NCBI GenBank assembly: GCA_965228415.1
Contig: OZ245814.1
Location: 4,588,001-4,652,000, forward strand
Reading direction: 5' to 3'
Source: Agaribacillus sp965228415
GTDB taxonomy: Bacteria > Bacteroidota > Bacteroidia > Cytophagales > Cyclobacteriaceae
DNA length: 64,000 bases
The notes under the pieces are model-generated. The model did no database searches. It saw only the letters and a program-made list of their open reading frames with translations, and was not told the origin of the DNA. The position numbers and the translations under genes were made by a program. Positions within the stretch are counted from its first letter, which is position 1, and each line of letters begins with the position of its first letter. Of the stretch, positions 1 through 9,337 are shown in pieces.

Positions 1-850
1 GCTGCACCCTGGCAACGTCTTTGATTCGAACAGGGATATTATCCCTGGCTACAACTACCGACTCCTCCAGATCATGGATGTTCTTTATGTATCCCAATCC
101 TCTGACAAGATATTCCGCCCTGTTAAATTCTATGGTTCTTGCCCCCACATCCAGGTTGGCCTTTTTGACAGCATTCATGATAGCGGCAATGTCCACGCCA
201 TAACTTTTCATGGCTACCGGATCAACATCCACCTGATATTCCTTTACGTAACCGCCGATAGATGCCACCTCGGCAACACCGGCAGCAGCAGAAAGACTGT
301 ATTTCACATAATAATCCTGAATAGAGCGAAGTTCCTGAGGGTCCCAGCCGCCCGTTGGATTGCCCTGGTTATCCCTTCCTTCCAGGGTATACCAAAAGAC
401 CTGTCCCAATGCCGTAGCATCCGGACCAAGCGCCGGCCGGACGCCATTGGGTATGGTGCCGACAGGCAGGGAGTTCAGTTTCTCAAGGACTCTCGACCGG
501 CTCCAGTAAAAGTCCACATCGTCGTCGAAAATGAGGTAAATACTTGATAACCCAAATATGGAGTTACCCCGAATGGTTTTCACACCGGGAATTCCAAGCA
601 GCGCCGTAGTTAACGGATAGGTAATTTGATTGTCTACATCCTGCGGTGAACGCCCCGGCCATTCCGTAAATACGATCTGTTGATTTTCACCAATATTTGG
701 AATGGCATCAACAGGTACAGGATCTCTTGGTATTCCGGTGATTTGCCAGTTGAAGGGCGCAACGGACACGCCCCAGGCAATCAACGTCACGGTTAAAAGC
801 ACCGTAACAGGTTTATTCTCTAAGAAAAATTTAATAATACGATTAAGCAT
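1..850 (-). CDS. CusA/CzcA-type heavy-metal RND efflux pump, N-terminal part (cut by window edge)
   Basis: Inner-membrane proton-driven transporter of the HME-RND family, which exports Cu(I)/Ag(I) or divalent metals together with a periplasmic adaptor and an outer-membrane channel. Only the first 283 codons are present; the reading frame is open to base 1, and family members exceed 1000 residues. Reading the minus strand from ATG at 850 gives MLNRIIKFFLENKPVTVL, a transmembrane helix at about residues 12-32, then the porter-domain signature DAIPNIGENQ and GRSPQDVDNQITYPLTTAL, which are typical of CusA/CzcA. It is the last visible gene of a minus-strand metal module, 84 bp after the HYC_CC_PP gene. 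Metal specificity cannot be read from this part, because the methionine and acidic relay residues lie beyond the edge. Confidence 0.93.
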   Translation of the reverse strand, partial: MLNRIIKFFLENKPVTVLLTVTLIAWGVSVAPFNWQITGIPRDPVPVDAIPNIGENQQIVFTEWPGRSPQDVDNQITYPLTTALLGIPGVKTIRGNSIFGLSSIYLIFDDDVDFYWSRSRVLEKLNSLPVGTIPNGVRPALGPDATALGQVFWYTLEGRDNQGNPTGGWDPQELRSIQDYYVKYSLSAAAGVAEVASIGGYVKEYQVDVDPVAMKSYGVDIAAIMNAVKKANLDVGARTIEFNRAEYLVRGLGYIKNIHDLEESVVVARDNIPVRIKDVARVQ

Positions 851-934
851 AACATCGCGCCGTGTTTAGATGCACAAATGATTTAAGGGGAAATCACCCC
901 TGATCTGCCCAAGGCAGTATAAGAATGTTATGAC

Positions 935-1342
935 TTAAAGAAGAAAAGATTGAACCAGTATGGGTATATCCAGATCAATCAAGGGGGGCTTATAATTTAA
1001 GTAGGAAGAACGACTTATAATTAGTGAAATAAAGTCAAAATCGACAGTAAGAGGATGGCTCACAGCAAAAGGATGCCAGGTGGGCGACAAATCAAAACCA
1101 AAAGTAACTTTGTTTAAATCCGTTACTTTCAATTCTTCGCTTACATCTTCGCAACAGCTTTTCGCGCATGACTTCTCATCTCCTTCCATAGCCATTTCAG
1201 GCATGCACGATTCCGCCTTGTGGAAAACAGCCATACTCTTCAACCTGCCCATGCAGTAGTGCTTGTTCAGCGTTATGCCGCTGGTTGTAAGCAACAATAA
1301 CAAGGCAAGCAGTATATTCGCTATTTTCTTAAAAACTTTCAT
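935..1342 (-). CDS. HYC_CC_PP family small metal-associated protein
   Basis: Small (135 aa) exported or membrane-anchored protein of the Bacteroidota HYC_CC_PP family; its biochemical function is not established. Residues 5-25 form a hydrophobic signal/anchor segment. It is followed by HYC at 28-30, a cysteine/methionine-rich stretch (C46, M47, M50, M52, C59) with the CC pair at 63-64, and KPP near residue 117, which gives the family its name. These thiol and thioether ligands together with the neighbours (a CusA-type pump downstream, HMA-domain proteins upstream) suggest periplasmic binding of copper or a similar soft metal. The ATG at 1342 fits the signal segment. Family membership is recognised by motif; the metal role is inference. 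Confidence 0.8.
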   Translation of the reverse strand: MKVFKKIANILLALLLLLTTSGITLNKHYCMGRLKSMAVFHKAESCMPEMAMEGDEKSCAKSCCEDVSEELKVTDLNKVTFGFDLSPTWHPFAVSHPLTVDFDFISLIISRSSYLNYKPPLIDLDIPILVQSFLL

Positions 1343-1390
1343 CGTCTACTTAAAGGTACAAAAAAAAGCTATACCATGCCGGTTGATGTA

Positions 1391-2056
1391 CTAATGACAG
1401 GCTTTATTGTACTTTTTTAACTTATAATAATTATAGGGCAATGGGGTTAAGAATCCGACAATTAATGCTGGTACCAGTGCCAGCCAGTAAGTAGGATTAT
1501 CAAATGCCGCCTTGCCTCCCGTAATCATAAAGTCTGTCCCGGTCATGGCCAGCTCCATTGCTACCATGGAAATAAAGGACATACCAAAAGCGGTTTTTAG
1601 CGCCAGTTGCCAGCTAAAACCTTCCCTGTTTTTCAAAATGACAGTTTCCAGAGCTATCGATGTACATAAACCTGCAACAATCGCCAAAACCATTTGCCAC
1701 AACATCGGTGTTTGCGGATAAAAAGCCTGTAAATATATGATCATCCCAAAATCTCCGATGGAACAACCAATGAGGCAATTAAGTGTATTAAACGAAGCCC
1801 TTTGCCATAATCGGGCATCTGTCCAAAAAGCCTGGTTTGCATTTACTTCTGCATCTGTTACAGCATAGCCTTCTTTTTGCAGCAGATGATGCACATAATC
1901 TTTAGACAGCCCCTCTCCCTTTACCTCCAATATTTTCTCTTGACTGGATAAATCGACGTTCCAATCCTCAATTAATTGATCATTATCCAGGTGGGGAGAG
2001 ATCTTGCCAACACAACTTTGGCAATGCAGATCTGTTTTAATCGTCAATGTCTTCAT
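1391..2056 (-). CDS. HMA domain fused to DUF4396 membrane protein
   Basis: 221 aa protein with an N-terminal heavy-metal-associated domain (residues 1-65, metal-binding C12-x-x-C15) joined to a membrane part of the DUF4396 family. The signature NTLNCLIGCSIGDFG lies at about residues 91-105, followed by about four hydrophobic helices to the C terminus. It is probably an inner-membrane protein that receives or moves a soft metal ion, with the soluble domain acting as a metal donor or acceptor; transport itself has not been shown for DUF4396. It lies between the metal-binding AraC regulator and the HYC_CC_PP gene on the same strand (gaps of 82 and 48 bp), consistent with one copper-response unit. 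The second transmembrane block includes a methionine-rich stretch (MSFISMVAMELAMTG) that could line a metal path. Confidence 0.8.
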   Translation of the reverse strand: MKTLTIKTDLHCQSCVGKISPHLDNDQLIEDWNVDLSSQEKILEVKGEGLSKDYVHHLLQKEGYAVTDAEVNANQAFWTDARLWQRASFNTLNCLIGCSIGDFGMIIYLQAFYPQTPMLWQMVLAIVAGLCTSIALETVILKNREGFSWQLALKTAFGMSFISMVAMELAMTGTDFMITGGKAAFDNPTYWLALVPALIVGFLTPLPYNYYKLKKYNKACH

Positions 2057-2138
2057 TTTCTCAACTACAGTATATATGCAATTTAACCGAAAATTCGCCA
2101 GATAGATTTACACAATTACTGAAAAGAGTTATATGATT

Positions 2139-2705
2139 TTAGTCTCCGACTTTATCCAATGGATTTCGAAGGTTTAATTGGCGTTTCTTAAAAACCGAGG
2201 GAGACATGCCGGTCGCTTTTTTAAATTGATTGGATAAGTGTTGCACACTACTGTAATGGAGTTGGTAGGCTATCTCACTCAGGTTTAATTCATCGTAAAT
2301 CAATAATTCTTTCACCTTCTCCAGGCGCTGTAAGATGATGAATTTTTCTATGGTAAGTCCCTCGATAGCGGAAAACAATGTACTTAGAAAGCTATAATCT
2401 CTTCCAATCTCTTGCTCCAGGTAGGTGGAATAATTGGTTTTTATGGGTTTTACCTCTCCATGTATGGAAGCGATCACCAGATTTTTAATACGTTCAATGA
2501 GCTGGCTGTTTTTGTCTTCCAGTAAATCAAACCCCCTTTCTCTCAGGGCATCCCGCAAGCTGGTTTTCTGTTCATCTGACAAGTCACCCTCAATTTCTGC
2601 CTCCCCTAGCCGGATCGATCTTATTGAATAGCCCATCTCTTCCATTAATGTGGTTACCGCTTCTATACAGCGGTTGCAGACCATATTTTTGATAGGTAAC
2701 TTCAT
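2139..2705 (-). CDS. AraC-family regulator with N-terminal metal-binding domain
   Basis: 188 aa transcription factor. Residues 1-65 resemble a small HMA-like ferredoxin fold carrying C10-x-x-C13 (NMVCNRC), and residues about 85-185 form an AraC/XylS double helix-turn-helix (NLSEIAYQLHYSSVQHLSN and the following GMSPSVFKKR). The architecture suggests direct sensing of Cu(I) or another thiophilic metal by the N domain, with activation of the downstream efflux genes. It is the first gene of the minus-strand metal module. Metal sensing is inferred from the CxxC and the gene context. ATG at 2705. Confidence 0.85.
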   Translation of the reverse strand: MKLPIKNMVCNRCIEAVTTLMEEMGYSIRSIRLGEAEIEGDLSDEQKTSLRDALRERGFDLLEDKNSQLIERIKNLVIASIHGEVKPIKTNYSTYLEQEIGRDYSFLSTLFSAIEGLTIEKFIILQRLEKVKELLIYDELNLSEIAYQLHYSSVQHLSNQFKKATGMSPSVFKKRQLNLRNPLDKVGD

Positions 2706-2961
2706 GAATAGTGAATATTATCTTGCGAAATTAATAATTAAATAGTATTGTGGGTTAAGTTTGTTTAGAACACCTTTTAAATGTGCATTGCCGTTGACAA
2801 TTTGTACTGTTTCATACGTCAACGGTGATAATAGGTTAAGTTTCAAATCCTGAGCCTGGCATTGAGGGATGAAGCTATCGTCAACTGAAAAAAAGGTAAA
2901 TCAGACAACCAGCAAACAAAAAGCCTTTTTAAGGGTTTCAAAGGAAAAGACATTTACAGCT

Positions 2962-3147
2962 ATGTTTTCATTCTTCAAAAAAGATCCGATCAAAAAGTTG
3001 AATAAGCAATATGCAAAAATGATCCTTGAAGCAAGGGACATTCAACGTACAGGTGATTTAAAATTATATGCAAAAAAAATTGCGGAGGCAGAGGAGATTG
3101 CAGAGAAAATTAGCCAATTAAAAAGTAAATTGCCGGAGGACGATTGA
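2962..3147 (+). CDS. Lacal_2735/DUF6435-type small protein
   Basis: 61 aa, strongly charged helical protein starting MFSFFKKDPIKKLNKQYAK, which matches the pattern of the small Bacteroidota Lacal_2735 (DUF6435) family: MF-x-FFKK start, then lysine- and glutamate-rich helices with EARD and AEAEEIAEK. Function is unknown. An upstream in-frame ATG at 2869 would add 31 residues unlike the family, so ATG 2962 is preferred. It ends 29 bp before the photolyase start, so it may be co-transcribed with the light/DNA-repair genes. Confidence 0.7.
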   Translation: MFSFFKKDPIKKLNKQYAKMILEARDIQRTGDLKLYAKKIAEAEEIAEKISQLKSKLPEDD

Positions 3148-3176
3148 CAGATGCGTATTAAAATAGATGTGTTTTA

Positions 3177-4505
3177 ATGACGATGGCAAAATTAATAGCC
3201 CACGAGATTTCGGTTTTTTGGTTCCGTCGTGATTTAAGATTTCATGACAATACCGCATTAACATTTGCCCTGGATGGCGCCTATCCGGTGCTACCTATAT
3301 TTATACTGGACCGGAATATACTGGATGACCTTAAAAACCGCGCCGACCCAAGGGTAACTTTTATCCATCGGGAAATCCAAAACCTGAATCTCCAGTTAAA
3401 GGAGGTCGGTAGCGGCCTCCAGGTTTATGATGGCCGGCCCGTTAAGATATGGCAGGAGATGATCAAAAATTATAATGTTAAGGCGATCTATGCAAATCGC
3501 GATTATGAGCCTTATGCCAGAAAAAGAGACCGCGAGGTATATGAACTGTTAGCGGAGCAGGGCATCCCTTTTATCAGCAAAAAAGATCACGTAATTTTTG
3601 AAAAAAATGAAGTCATAAAAGATGACGGAACCCCATACAAAGTTTATACCCCTTACAGCAAAAAGTGGAAAAGCCTGCTGCGTAGGCATCCACCAACCAG
3701 CTATCCATCCGCATTGAGTTCAGGTAACTGGGTTCAGATCCCTCACAAGGAAGTTATTCCACTTAGAGATATCAGTTTTTCCCATGCTGAAATCGAATTG
3801 CCATCTAACAAGGTGTCAGAGAAAATTATCAAAACGTATCACGAAAACAGAGATTTTCCGGGGATCAAAGGTACATCCCGACTCAGCATACACCTGCGGT
3901 TTGGCACCGTCAGCATTCGACAATTGGTAGCAACTGCCCGAAGACTTAATGAAAAATATTTAAATGAACTTATTTGGCGAGACTTTTATCAAATGATCTT
4001 ATGGCATTTCCCACAGGTTGAAAAAGAAAATTTTAACAGAAAGTACGATGGGATTCAGTGGAGAAATAACGCGGAGGAATTTGCCAAATGGTGTGAGGGG
4101 GAGACCGGATATCCGATAGTCGATGCCGGCATGCGTGAGTTAAACAGCACCGGCTTTATGCATAACCGCGTGCGAATGATCACTGCCAGCTTCCTCACTA
4201 AACATTTGTTGATAGATTGGCGATGGGGTGAAGCCTATTTTGCGGAAAAATTATTAGATTACGAATTAGCTTCCAACAATGGAGGCTGGCAGTGGGCGGC
4301 AGGTACCGGGGTAGATGCCGCCCCGTACTTCAGGATATTTAACCCGGATTCTCAAACCAAAAAATTTGACCAGAAACATCAATACATTAAAAAGTGGGTG
4401 CCTGAATATCAGGAATTCTCCTATGCAGCACCCATGGTTGATCATAAATTTGCCAGAGAGCGTGTACTGAAGGTGTACCGGAAAGCGCTGGAAAATAGCA
4501 ACTAA
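3177..4505 (+). CDS. phrB: Deoxyribodipyrimidine photolyase
   Basis: Light-driven FAD enzyme that splits UV-induced cyclobutane pyrimidine dimers in DNA. The 442 aa protein has the N-terminal antenna-chromophore domain (VFWFRRDLRFHDNTAL at about 13-28) and the C-terminal FAD/DNA-binding domain, with RDFYQMILWHFP and the class I hallmark NNGGWQWAAGTG followed by DAAPYFRIFNPDSQ. Length and motifs are those of a class I CPD photolyase; a cryptochrome-DASH role is less likely. ATG at 3177, with a second ATG two codons later. The next gene (SDR/DUF2867) starts 22 bp downstream on the same strand, a common pairing. Confidence 0.95.
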   Translation: MTMAKLIAHEISVFWFRRDLRFHDNTALTFALDGAYPVLPIFILDRNILDDLKNRADPRVTFIHREIQNLNLQLKEVGSGLQVYDGRPVKIWQEMIKNYNVKAIYANRDYEPYARKRDREVYELLAEQGIPFISKKDHVIFEKNEVIKDDGTPYKVYTPYSKKWKSLLRRHPPTSYPSALSSGNWVQIPHKEVIPLRDISFSHAEIELPSNKVSEKIIKTYHENRDFPGIKGTSRLSIHLRFGTVSIRQLVATARRLNEKYLNELIWRDFYQMILWHFPQVEKENFNRKYDGIQWRNNAEEFAKWCEGETGYPIVDAGMRELNSTGFMHNRVRMITASFLTKHLLIDWRWGEAYFAEKLLDYELASNNGGWQWAAGTGVDAAPYFRIFNPDSQTKKFDQKHQYIKKWVPEYQEFSYAAPMVDHKFARERVLKVYRKALENSN

Positions 4506-4527
4506 TTTATTATATGATTGAATAAAG

Positions 4528-5985
4528 ATGGCGGCAATTCTACTGACAGGGGCTACGGGTTATATCGGCAAAAGGCTATTGCCTATACTGCTGAATGAAG
4601 GGCACGTAGTGGTGTGCCTCGTGCGTGATCAAAGGCGTTTTGATTTTGACAATCTTAGTAAACAGGCACTGTCCAACCTGGTTATTTTTGAATGTGATCT
4701 GGCCAACCGGGAAAGTCTTGAAAAACTGCCATTAAATATCGACGTGGCCTACTACATGGTGCATTCTCTCGATACCAAGGATAAAGGCTTTCACGAATTG
4801 GAAAATCAAACTGCCGAAAATTTCACTTATTATATTAGCAAGTCTGATGCCCGTCAAATTATTTATTTAAGTGGTATCGTCAATGATGACAATCTCTCCG
4901 AACACTTAAGCTCCAGGAAAAACGTTGAAACCATTCTCGCCGGTAGCGGTATTCCATTAACTGTTTTGAGAGCCGCTATAATTATTGGCTCAGGCAGCGC
5001 CTCCTTTGAGATTATCAGGGATTTAGTGGAAAAATTACCTGTCATGATTGCGCCCAAATGGTTGAATACCAAATGTCAACCCATTTCCGTGAGAAACGTG
5101 CTCGAATACTTGTACCAAACCTTGCTGAACCGCGAAACATTTCACGAAGTATTTGATATCGGAGGACCCGACATACTGACCTATAAGGAAATGTTATTGG
5201 GATACGCAAAGGCAAGAGGATTGAAAAGGCTTATTATAACCGTGCCCGTCCTATCGCCAAGGTTGTCTTCCTTATGGCTATACTTTGTAACCTCCACCTC
5301 GTACCTACTCTCGAGAAATTTGGTAGACAGTATGAAAAATGAGGTGGTCTGCCGCAACGAATCTATTCAGAAAATAATTCCGGTCGATCTGATCTCGTAC
5401 CAGGATGCATTGCAACTGGCCTTTACGAAAATTAGCCGGAAAGAAATTGTTTCGAGCTGGAAAGACGCGCTTTACAATAAAGATCTCAACAAAGATTTTT
5501 TAAATGCCAATGAGGTTCCGGTGCATGGATGTTTCACTGATAAACGTCAATATGCATTTGACAACAATGTTGAAAGGGTGTTACAAAACATTTGGGAAAT
5601 TGGCGGAGACCGGGGCTGGTATCACGCTAATTTTTTGTGGAAGGTCAGAGGTTATTTAGACAAACTTGTAGGCGGCGTGGGGCTGAGGCGGGGAAGAAGA
5701 AGCCCTGTAGATTTGAGACCTGGTGACGCCCTCGATTTCTGGCGTGTACTGATAGCAAATAAAGTTAACAAACGTTTGTTGCTTTACGCGGAAATGAAAT
5801 TACCGGGTGAAGCCTGGCTGGAGTTCAGAATAAAAGAAACCGGAGATCAATATCTGCTTTTACAAAACGCTACCTTTCGGCCGCTTGGTTTATTAGGCCG
5901 CATTTACTGGTATTGTGTCTTACCCTTCCACGGTTACATATTTCGTAAAATGGCGAGAAATATTATCAAATACCGGCCGAAGTAA
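4528..5985 (+). CDS. SDR-type NAD(P)-binding oxidoreductase with DUF2867 domain
   Basis: 485 aa two-domain protein. The N-terminal half is an atypical short-chain dehydrogenase Rossmann fold (GATGYIGKRL at 6-15, then YYMVHSL), and the C-terminal third (about 340-480) is a DUF2867-type START-like domain with GGDRGWYHANFLWKVRG. Homologues are often annotated as NAD-dependent epimerase or membrane-associated reductase; the substrate is unknown. It follows the photolyase at 22 bp and is likely co-transcribed, a linkage that suggests a link to light or photooxidative stress (inference). No transmembrane signal is obvious at the N terminus. Confidence 0.88.
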   Translation: MAAILLTGATGYIGKRLLPILLNEGHVVVCLVRDQRRFDFDNLSKQALSNLVIFECDLANRESLEKLPLNIDVAYYMVHSLDTKDKGFHELENQTAENFTYYISKSDARQIIYLSGIVNDDNLSEHLSSRKNVETILAGSGIPLTVLRAAIIIGSGSASFEIIRDLVEKLPVMIAPKWLNTKCQPISVRNVLEYLYQTLLNRETFHEVFDIGGPDILTYKEMLLGYAKARGLKRLIITVPVLSPRLSSLWLYFVTSTSYLLSRNLVDSMKNEVVCRNESIQKIIPVDLISYQDALQLAFTKISRKEIVSSWKDALYNKDLNKDFLNANEVPVHGCFTDKRQYAFDNNVERVLQNIWEIGGDRGWYHANFLWKVRGYLDKLVGGVGLRRGRRSPVDLRPGDALDFWRVLIANKVNKRLLLYAEMKLPGEAWLEFRIKETGDQYLLLQNATFRPLGLLGRIYWYCVLPFHGYIFRKMARNIIKYRPK

Positions 5986-6000
5986 GTTAAGGGCTGATAA

Positions 6001-6528
6001 CTATCTCAGTTTGGCGGCAAACAGCTCTTTAAGTTTTTCCACTTTTGGTCCGATGACTACCGAGCAATAGGGTTGATTGGGATTATCGTTAAAATAGTTT
6101 TGATGATTTTCTTCGGCCTCAAAAAACGTTGGCAATTCTGTAATTTCGGTGACGATAGGTTTATCGAATATACCTGATGCATCCAATTTAGTTTTGTAGT
6201 GTTCCGCCAGTTTTTTTTGATGATCGTCATGATAAAATATCACTGACCGGTATTGGGTTCCCACATCAGCCCCTTGTCTGTTGAGCGTGGTAGGATCATG
6301 TGTTTTCCAAAAAACTTCCAAAAGCTCTTCATAGCTTATGATCTCCGGATCAAAGGTAACCTGTACCACCTCCGCATGACCGGTACGGCCGCCGCATATT
6401 TCACGGTAAGTAGGGTTCTTAACCGTACCGCCGGCATACCCGGATACCACGGATGTTACACCGTTGAGTCTTTGGAATACTGCCTCAACACACCAAAAAC
6501 ATCCCGCTCCAAATGTAGCTTTTTCCAT
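6001..6528 (-). CDS. msrA: Peptide-methionine (S)-S-oxide reductase MsrA
   Basis: Reduces methionine S-sulfoxide in proteins using a catalytic cysteine. The 175 aa protein begins MEKATFGAGCFWCVEAVF with the active-site GCFWC motif at residues 9-13 (C10 catalytic), then SGYAGG, GGRTGHAEVVQV and THDPTTLNRQG, all canonical. ATG at 6528 is preferred over an in-frame TTG at 6534. It converges with the SDR gene (16 bp apart) and precedes nhaB on the same strand after about 100 bp. Cytosolic and standalone, with no MsrB fusion. Confidence 0.96.
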   Translation of the reverse strand: MEKATFGAGCFWCVEAVFQRLNGVTSVVSGYAGGTVKNPTYREICGGRTGHAEVVQVTFDPEIISYEELLEVFWKTHDPTTLNRQGADVGTQYRSVIFYHDDHQKKLAEHYKTKLDASGIFDKPIVTEITELPTFFEAEENHQNYFNDNPNQPYCSVVIGPKVEKLKELFAAKLR

Positions 6529-6627
6529 AATCAATTTGGTTTAAATTTCAAATCTCCGGATCGTAAGATTTCACGTATTAACGCAGCGCTGCGGGAAAAG
6601 TTCAAATTTGCAATTTTCAATAATTGA

Positions 6628-8109
6628 TCACAACCACTTGACGTCTAAAAAGAGCAACGCGATCATGGTGAGTACGATGAAATAAGGCAATGCCATTTTC
6701 ATCATTCTGAAATAAGAAAGGGAAATTCTTATGGCAATATTATTTGTTAATAAAAATAGCAAAGCTGCCTGTCCGTTAGGTGTGGCAATGGATGGAATAT
6801 TGGTTCCTATATTGATAGCCATGGCAACATCTTCGAGCTGAGTCTTATTGGAGGCCAGTGCTTCCGCTGCCTGTTTGATGTACACCGACGCCACAAACAC
6901 ATTGTCACTTATTACCGATAACATCGCCGAAGCAATGAAAAAGAAATACGTCTGCCCCATACCCTGATACGACTGCGCCTCGGTAATGATCGGGGCAAAA
7001 AGATGATTGTGTTCGATCATGGCAACAATAACAAAAAATATAATGAGCAGCGATAAAAATGGTGTGCCTTCCTTGAAGGCTTCACCGATGGAATGCTCGG
7101 ACTGTATGCCCATGGTTGCCGAAAGAATCACAATAACGGAAAGGCCGATGAAGCCTACCTCCGCCAGGTGAAAGGCCAAGGCCAGAATCAACCAAACCGC
7201 ACAAATAGCTTGCATGATAATACCCCATTTTTTATAGCCAGACATTTTTGCTTCCATTTCCTGGGCATTATGATCCAGGATCTTTCTTACCTGGGGTGGC
7301 AGTTTGTAACCATATCCGCTGATACTGTGCATCTCTATGTACACTGTAGTGAGAAGCCCAAAGAATATAATAGGTAGTGTAACATTGGCCATTTTTAAGA
7401 AAAAATCGGCAAAGGACCACCCCATTTCAGTTGCTATAAGCAAATTCTGCGGTTCGCCCACCATGGTAGCAACACCGCCCAGGGCTGTACCAATTACGCC
7501 GTGCATGAGCAGGTTTCTTAGAAATCCATTAAAGTTTTCCAAATCATCTCGCGCCACCACTCTTTTTTCAGGTATTGGCTTGGAGCCTGGCACCCTTTCC
7601 TCAATGGTGGTGGCATTGTAAATTCTATAAAATGTCGTCACCACCGCAATCATCACCGCAGTCACCGTAAGGGCATCCAACCACGCCGAAAGCACTGCGC
7701 CCATGATGGCAAAGACCAGGGAAAGCAAAACTTTTGACTTGATGGCAATTAAAATTTTTGTGAACATATAGGTGAGCAGATCTTTCATAAAGTAGATGCC
7801 GGCCACCATAAAAAGCAGTAATAGTACTACCTGTAAATTATTTTCAACTTCATGATAAACCCCGTTTGGTGAAACCATCCCCATGGCAACCACCTCAATC
7901 GCCAACAGACCACCCGGTAATAAGGGATAGCATTTTAATGCCATCATGAGGATAAATATAAACTCAAATAAAACAAGCCAACCGGTATAGGTGGGTCCCA
8001 AAACCGAAAGGGATATTGGATTGACAATTAAAATTGCCAATAATACCTGTTTAAACCAAACAGGGCTTCCTCCAAGAAAATGTTTAAAAAAAGTATTAAA
8101 ATTTTTCAT
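6628..8109 (-). CDS. nhaB: Na+/H+ antiporter NhaB
   Basis: 493 aa inner-membrane sodium/proton antiporter that expels Na+ in exchange for H+ and supports salt and alkaline tolerance. It resembles the gammaproteobacterial NhaB along its whole length: ALKCYPLLPGGLLAIE near residue 58, GTALGGVATMVGEPQNL, FHLAEVGFIGLSVIVI, SDNVFVASVYI, and NIGTNIPSIATPNGQAA close to the C terminus. About 10-12 hydrophobic helices. Such a sodium antiporter fits a marine or saline habitat. ATG at 8109. Confidence 0.95.
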   Translation of the reverse strand: MKNFNTFFKHFLGGSPVWFKQVLLAILIVNPISLSVLGPTYTGWLVLFEFIFILMMALKCYPLLPGGLLAIEVVAMGMVSPNGVYHEVENNLQVVLLLLFMVAGIYFMKDLLTYMFTKILIAIKSKVLLSLVFAIMGAVLSAWLDALTVTAVMIAVVTTFYRIYNATTIEERVPGSKPIPEKRVVARDDLENFNGFLRNLLMHGVIGTALGGVATMVGEPQNLLIATEMGWSFADFFLKMANVTLPIIFFGLLTTVYIEMHSISGYGYKLPPQVRKILDHNAQEMEAKMSGYKKWGIIMQAICAVWLILALAFHLAEVGFIGLSVIVILSATMGIQSEHSIGEAFKEGTPFLSLLIIFFVIVAMIEHNHLFAPIITEAQSYQGMGQTYFFFIASAMLSVISDNVFVASVYIKQAAEALASNKTQLEDVAMAINIGTNIPSIATPNGQAALLFLLTNNIAIRISLSYFRMMKMALPYFIVLTMIALLFLDVKWL

Positions 8110-8280
8110 CCGTCGAGTCCTTAACTTACCGCTACCCTACTTTACTTTTTAAATACTACACAAATCGAGGTTAAACTGGTTGTTTGGTGTCGAAGATAGC
8201 AAAAGATGGGCAAAGGAATTTATGAAATCTTGGAGCGAAATTGTGAAATGTAAGAATGTGCGGGAATTTAATCAATTTGG

Positions 8281-8306
8281 GAGTCCCCTGGGTAAAGCGG
8301 GGACTC
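8281..8306. terminator. Perfect 8-bp inverted repeat downstream of ypdA
   Basis: GAGTCCCC at 8281-8288 pairs with GGGGACTC at 8299-8306 across a 10-nt loop. It lies about 35 bp past the ypdA stop on the minus strand and could end that transcript. No long T tract follows on either strand, so an intrinsic-terminator role is only moderately supported. Confidence 0.4.
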
Positions 8307-8340
8307 ACGTGATGGCTAAACTTTTGCCATAATCGGAAGG

Positions 8341-9318
8341 TTATGACAACTTGTTTTTGATATCTTTTACAATTAATTCTGCGTGTACCCGGGAATTTTC
8401 AATAAACCACTTGTTTGTTTTTAATCCACCGCAAATGACGCCGGCCAAATAAACATTTTTAACGTTGGTTTCATTGGTTTCTTCGTTATATACGGGTGTT
8501 TGCATTTCGTCTTTTTGCAGTTCAATACCGATGGATTCCAATAATTCAAAATTCGGCCTGTATCCGGTCATTGCCAATACAAAATCATTTGCAATAGTAA
8601 TATGACCGTCCGGTGATTCGATGTCAATCTCATCGGCTCTGATACTTGTTATGCTGGAATTAAAGTATGCTTTTATGGATCCTTCCTTAATGCGATTTTC
8701 GGCGTCAGGTTTTACCCAGTATTTGACGCTATCACTTATCTTGTCCTCTCTGATTACCATCGTCACATGGGCTCCTTTTCGGTAAGTTTCCAACGCCACG
8801 TCTATGGCAGAGTTCGCAGCGCCAACCACCGCCAGGTTTTGATCAAAATACGGGTGTGGTTCATCATAGTAATGTTTTACCTTAGGTAACTCTTCCCCTT
8901 CCACATGCATGAGATAAGGCAGGTCATAAAATCCGGTAGCAATAATAATAGTCTTTGAATCATAGGATCCTTTACTGGTTGAAATCCGGTATCCCGCATC
9001 AGACGGATCCACACTGATTACTTCTTCGTATAGTTTTAATTGCAGCTGCCAGGAAGAGGCGACCCTTCTGTAATATTCCAGTGCTTCGGTGCGATTGGGC
9101 TTGGCTCCATGAGAAATGAACGGCACATCTCCAATTTCCAGCTTCTCAGAAGTGGAAAAAAAAGTCATGTTGAGCGGATAGTTATAAAGTGAGTTTACCA
9201 GGCAACCTTTATCAATAATCACATAGCTCAACCCTGATTTCTTAGCCTCAATGCCACAAGCCAGCCCTATTGGCCCCGCACCAATAATAATTACATCATA
9301 ATTTCCTGACACAGTCAT
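8341..9318 (-). CDS. ypdA: YpdA-type bacillithiol disulfide reductase
   Basis: 325 aa flavoprotein of the thioredoxin-reductase-like fold that lacks the CxxC redox pair; YpdA enzymes reduce bacillithiol disulfide with NADPH to keep the low-molecular-weight thiol pool reduced. The sequence shows the FAD-binding GAGPIG at residues 13-18 with C21 just after, CLVNSLYNYP, MTFFSTSEKLEIG, the second nucleotide-binding motif VVGAANSAIDVALE, and a C-terminal ATG-like motif MTGYRPN. Family assignment is firm; use of bacillithiol in this organism is inferred. ATG at 9318, with a TACCTTTG -7 element 20 bp upstream. Confidence 0.88.
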   Translation of the reverse strand: MTVSGNYDVIIIGAGPIGLACGIEAKKSGLSYVIIDKGCLVNSLYNYPLNMTFFSTSEKLEIGDVPFISHGAKPNRTEALEYYRRVASSWQLQLKLYEEVISVDPSDAGYRISTSKGSYDSKTIIIATGFYDLPYLMHVEGEELPKVKHYYDEPHPYFDQNLAVVGAANSAIDVALETYRKGAHVTMVIREDKISDSVKYWVKPDAENRIKEGSIKAYFNSSITSIRADEIDIESPDGHITIANDFVLAMTGYRPNFELLESIGIELQKDEMQTPVYNEETNETNVKNVYLAGVICGGLKTNKWFIENSRVHAELIVKDIKNKLS

Positions 9319-9337
9319 ATTCGTTTTTTATTTTTTG

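Noticed and set aside
74..547. 157-codon plus-strand frame at the left edge
   Set aside because: Antisense shadow of the clear CusA frame on the minus strand.
6253..6627. 124-codon plus-strand frame across the msrA start
   Set aside because: Overlaps the catalytic region of msrA on the other strand; no independent support.
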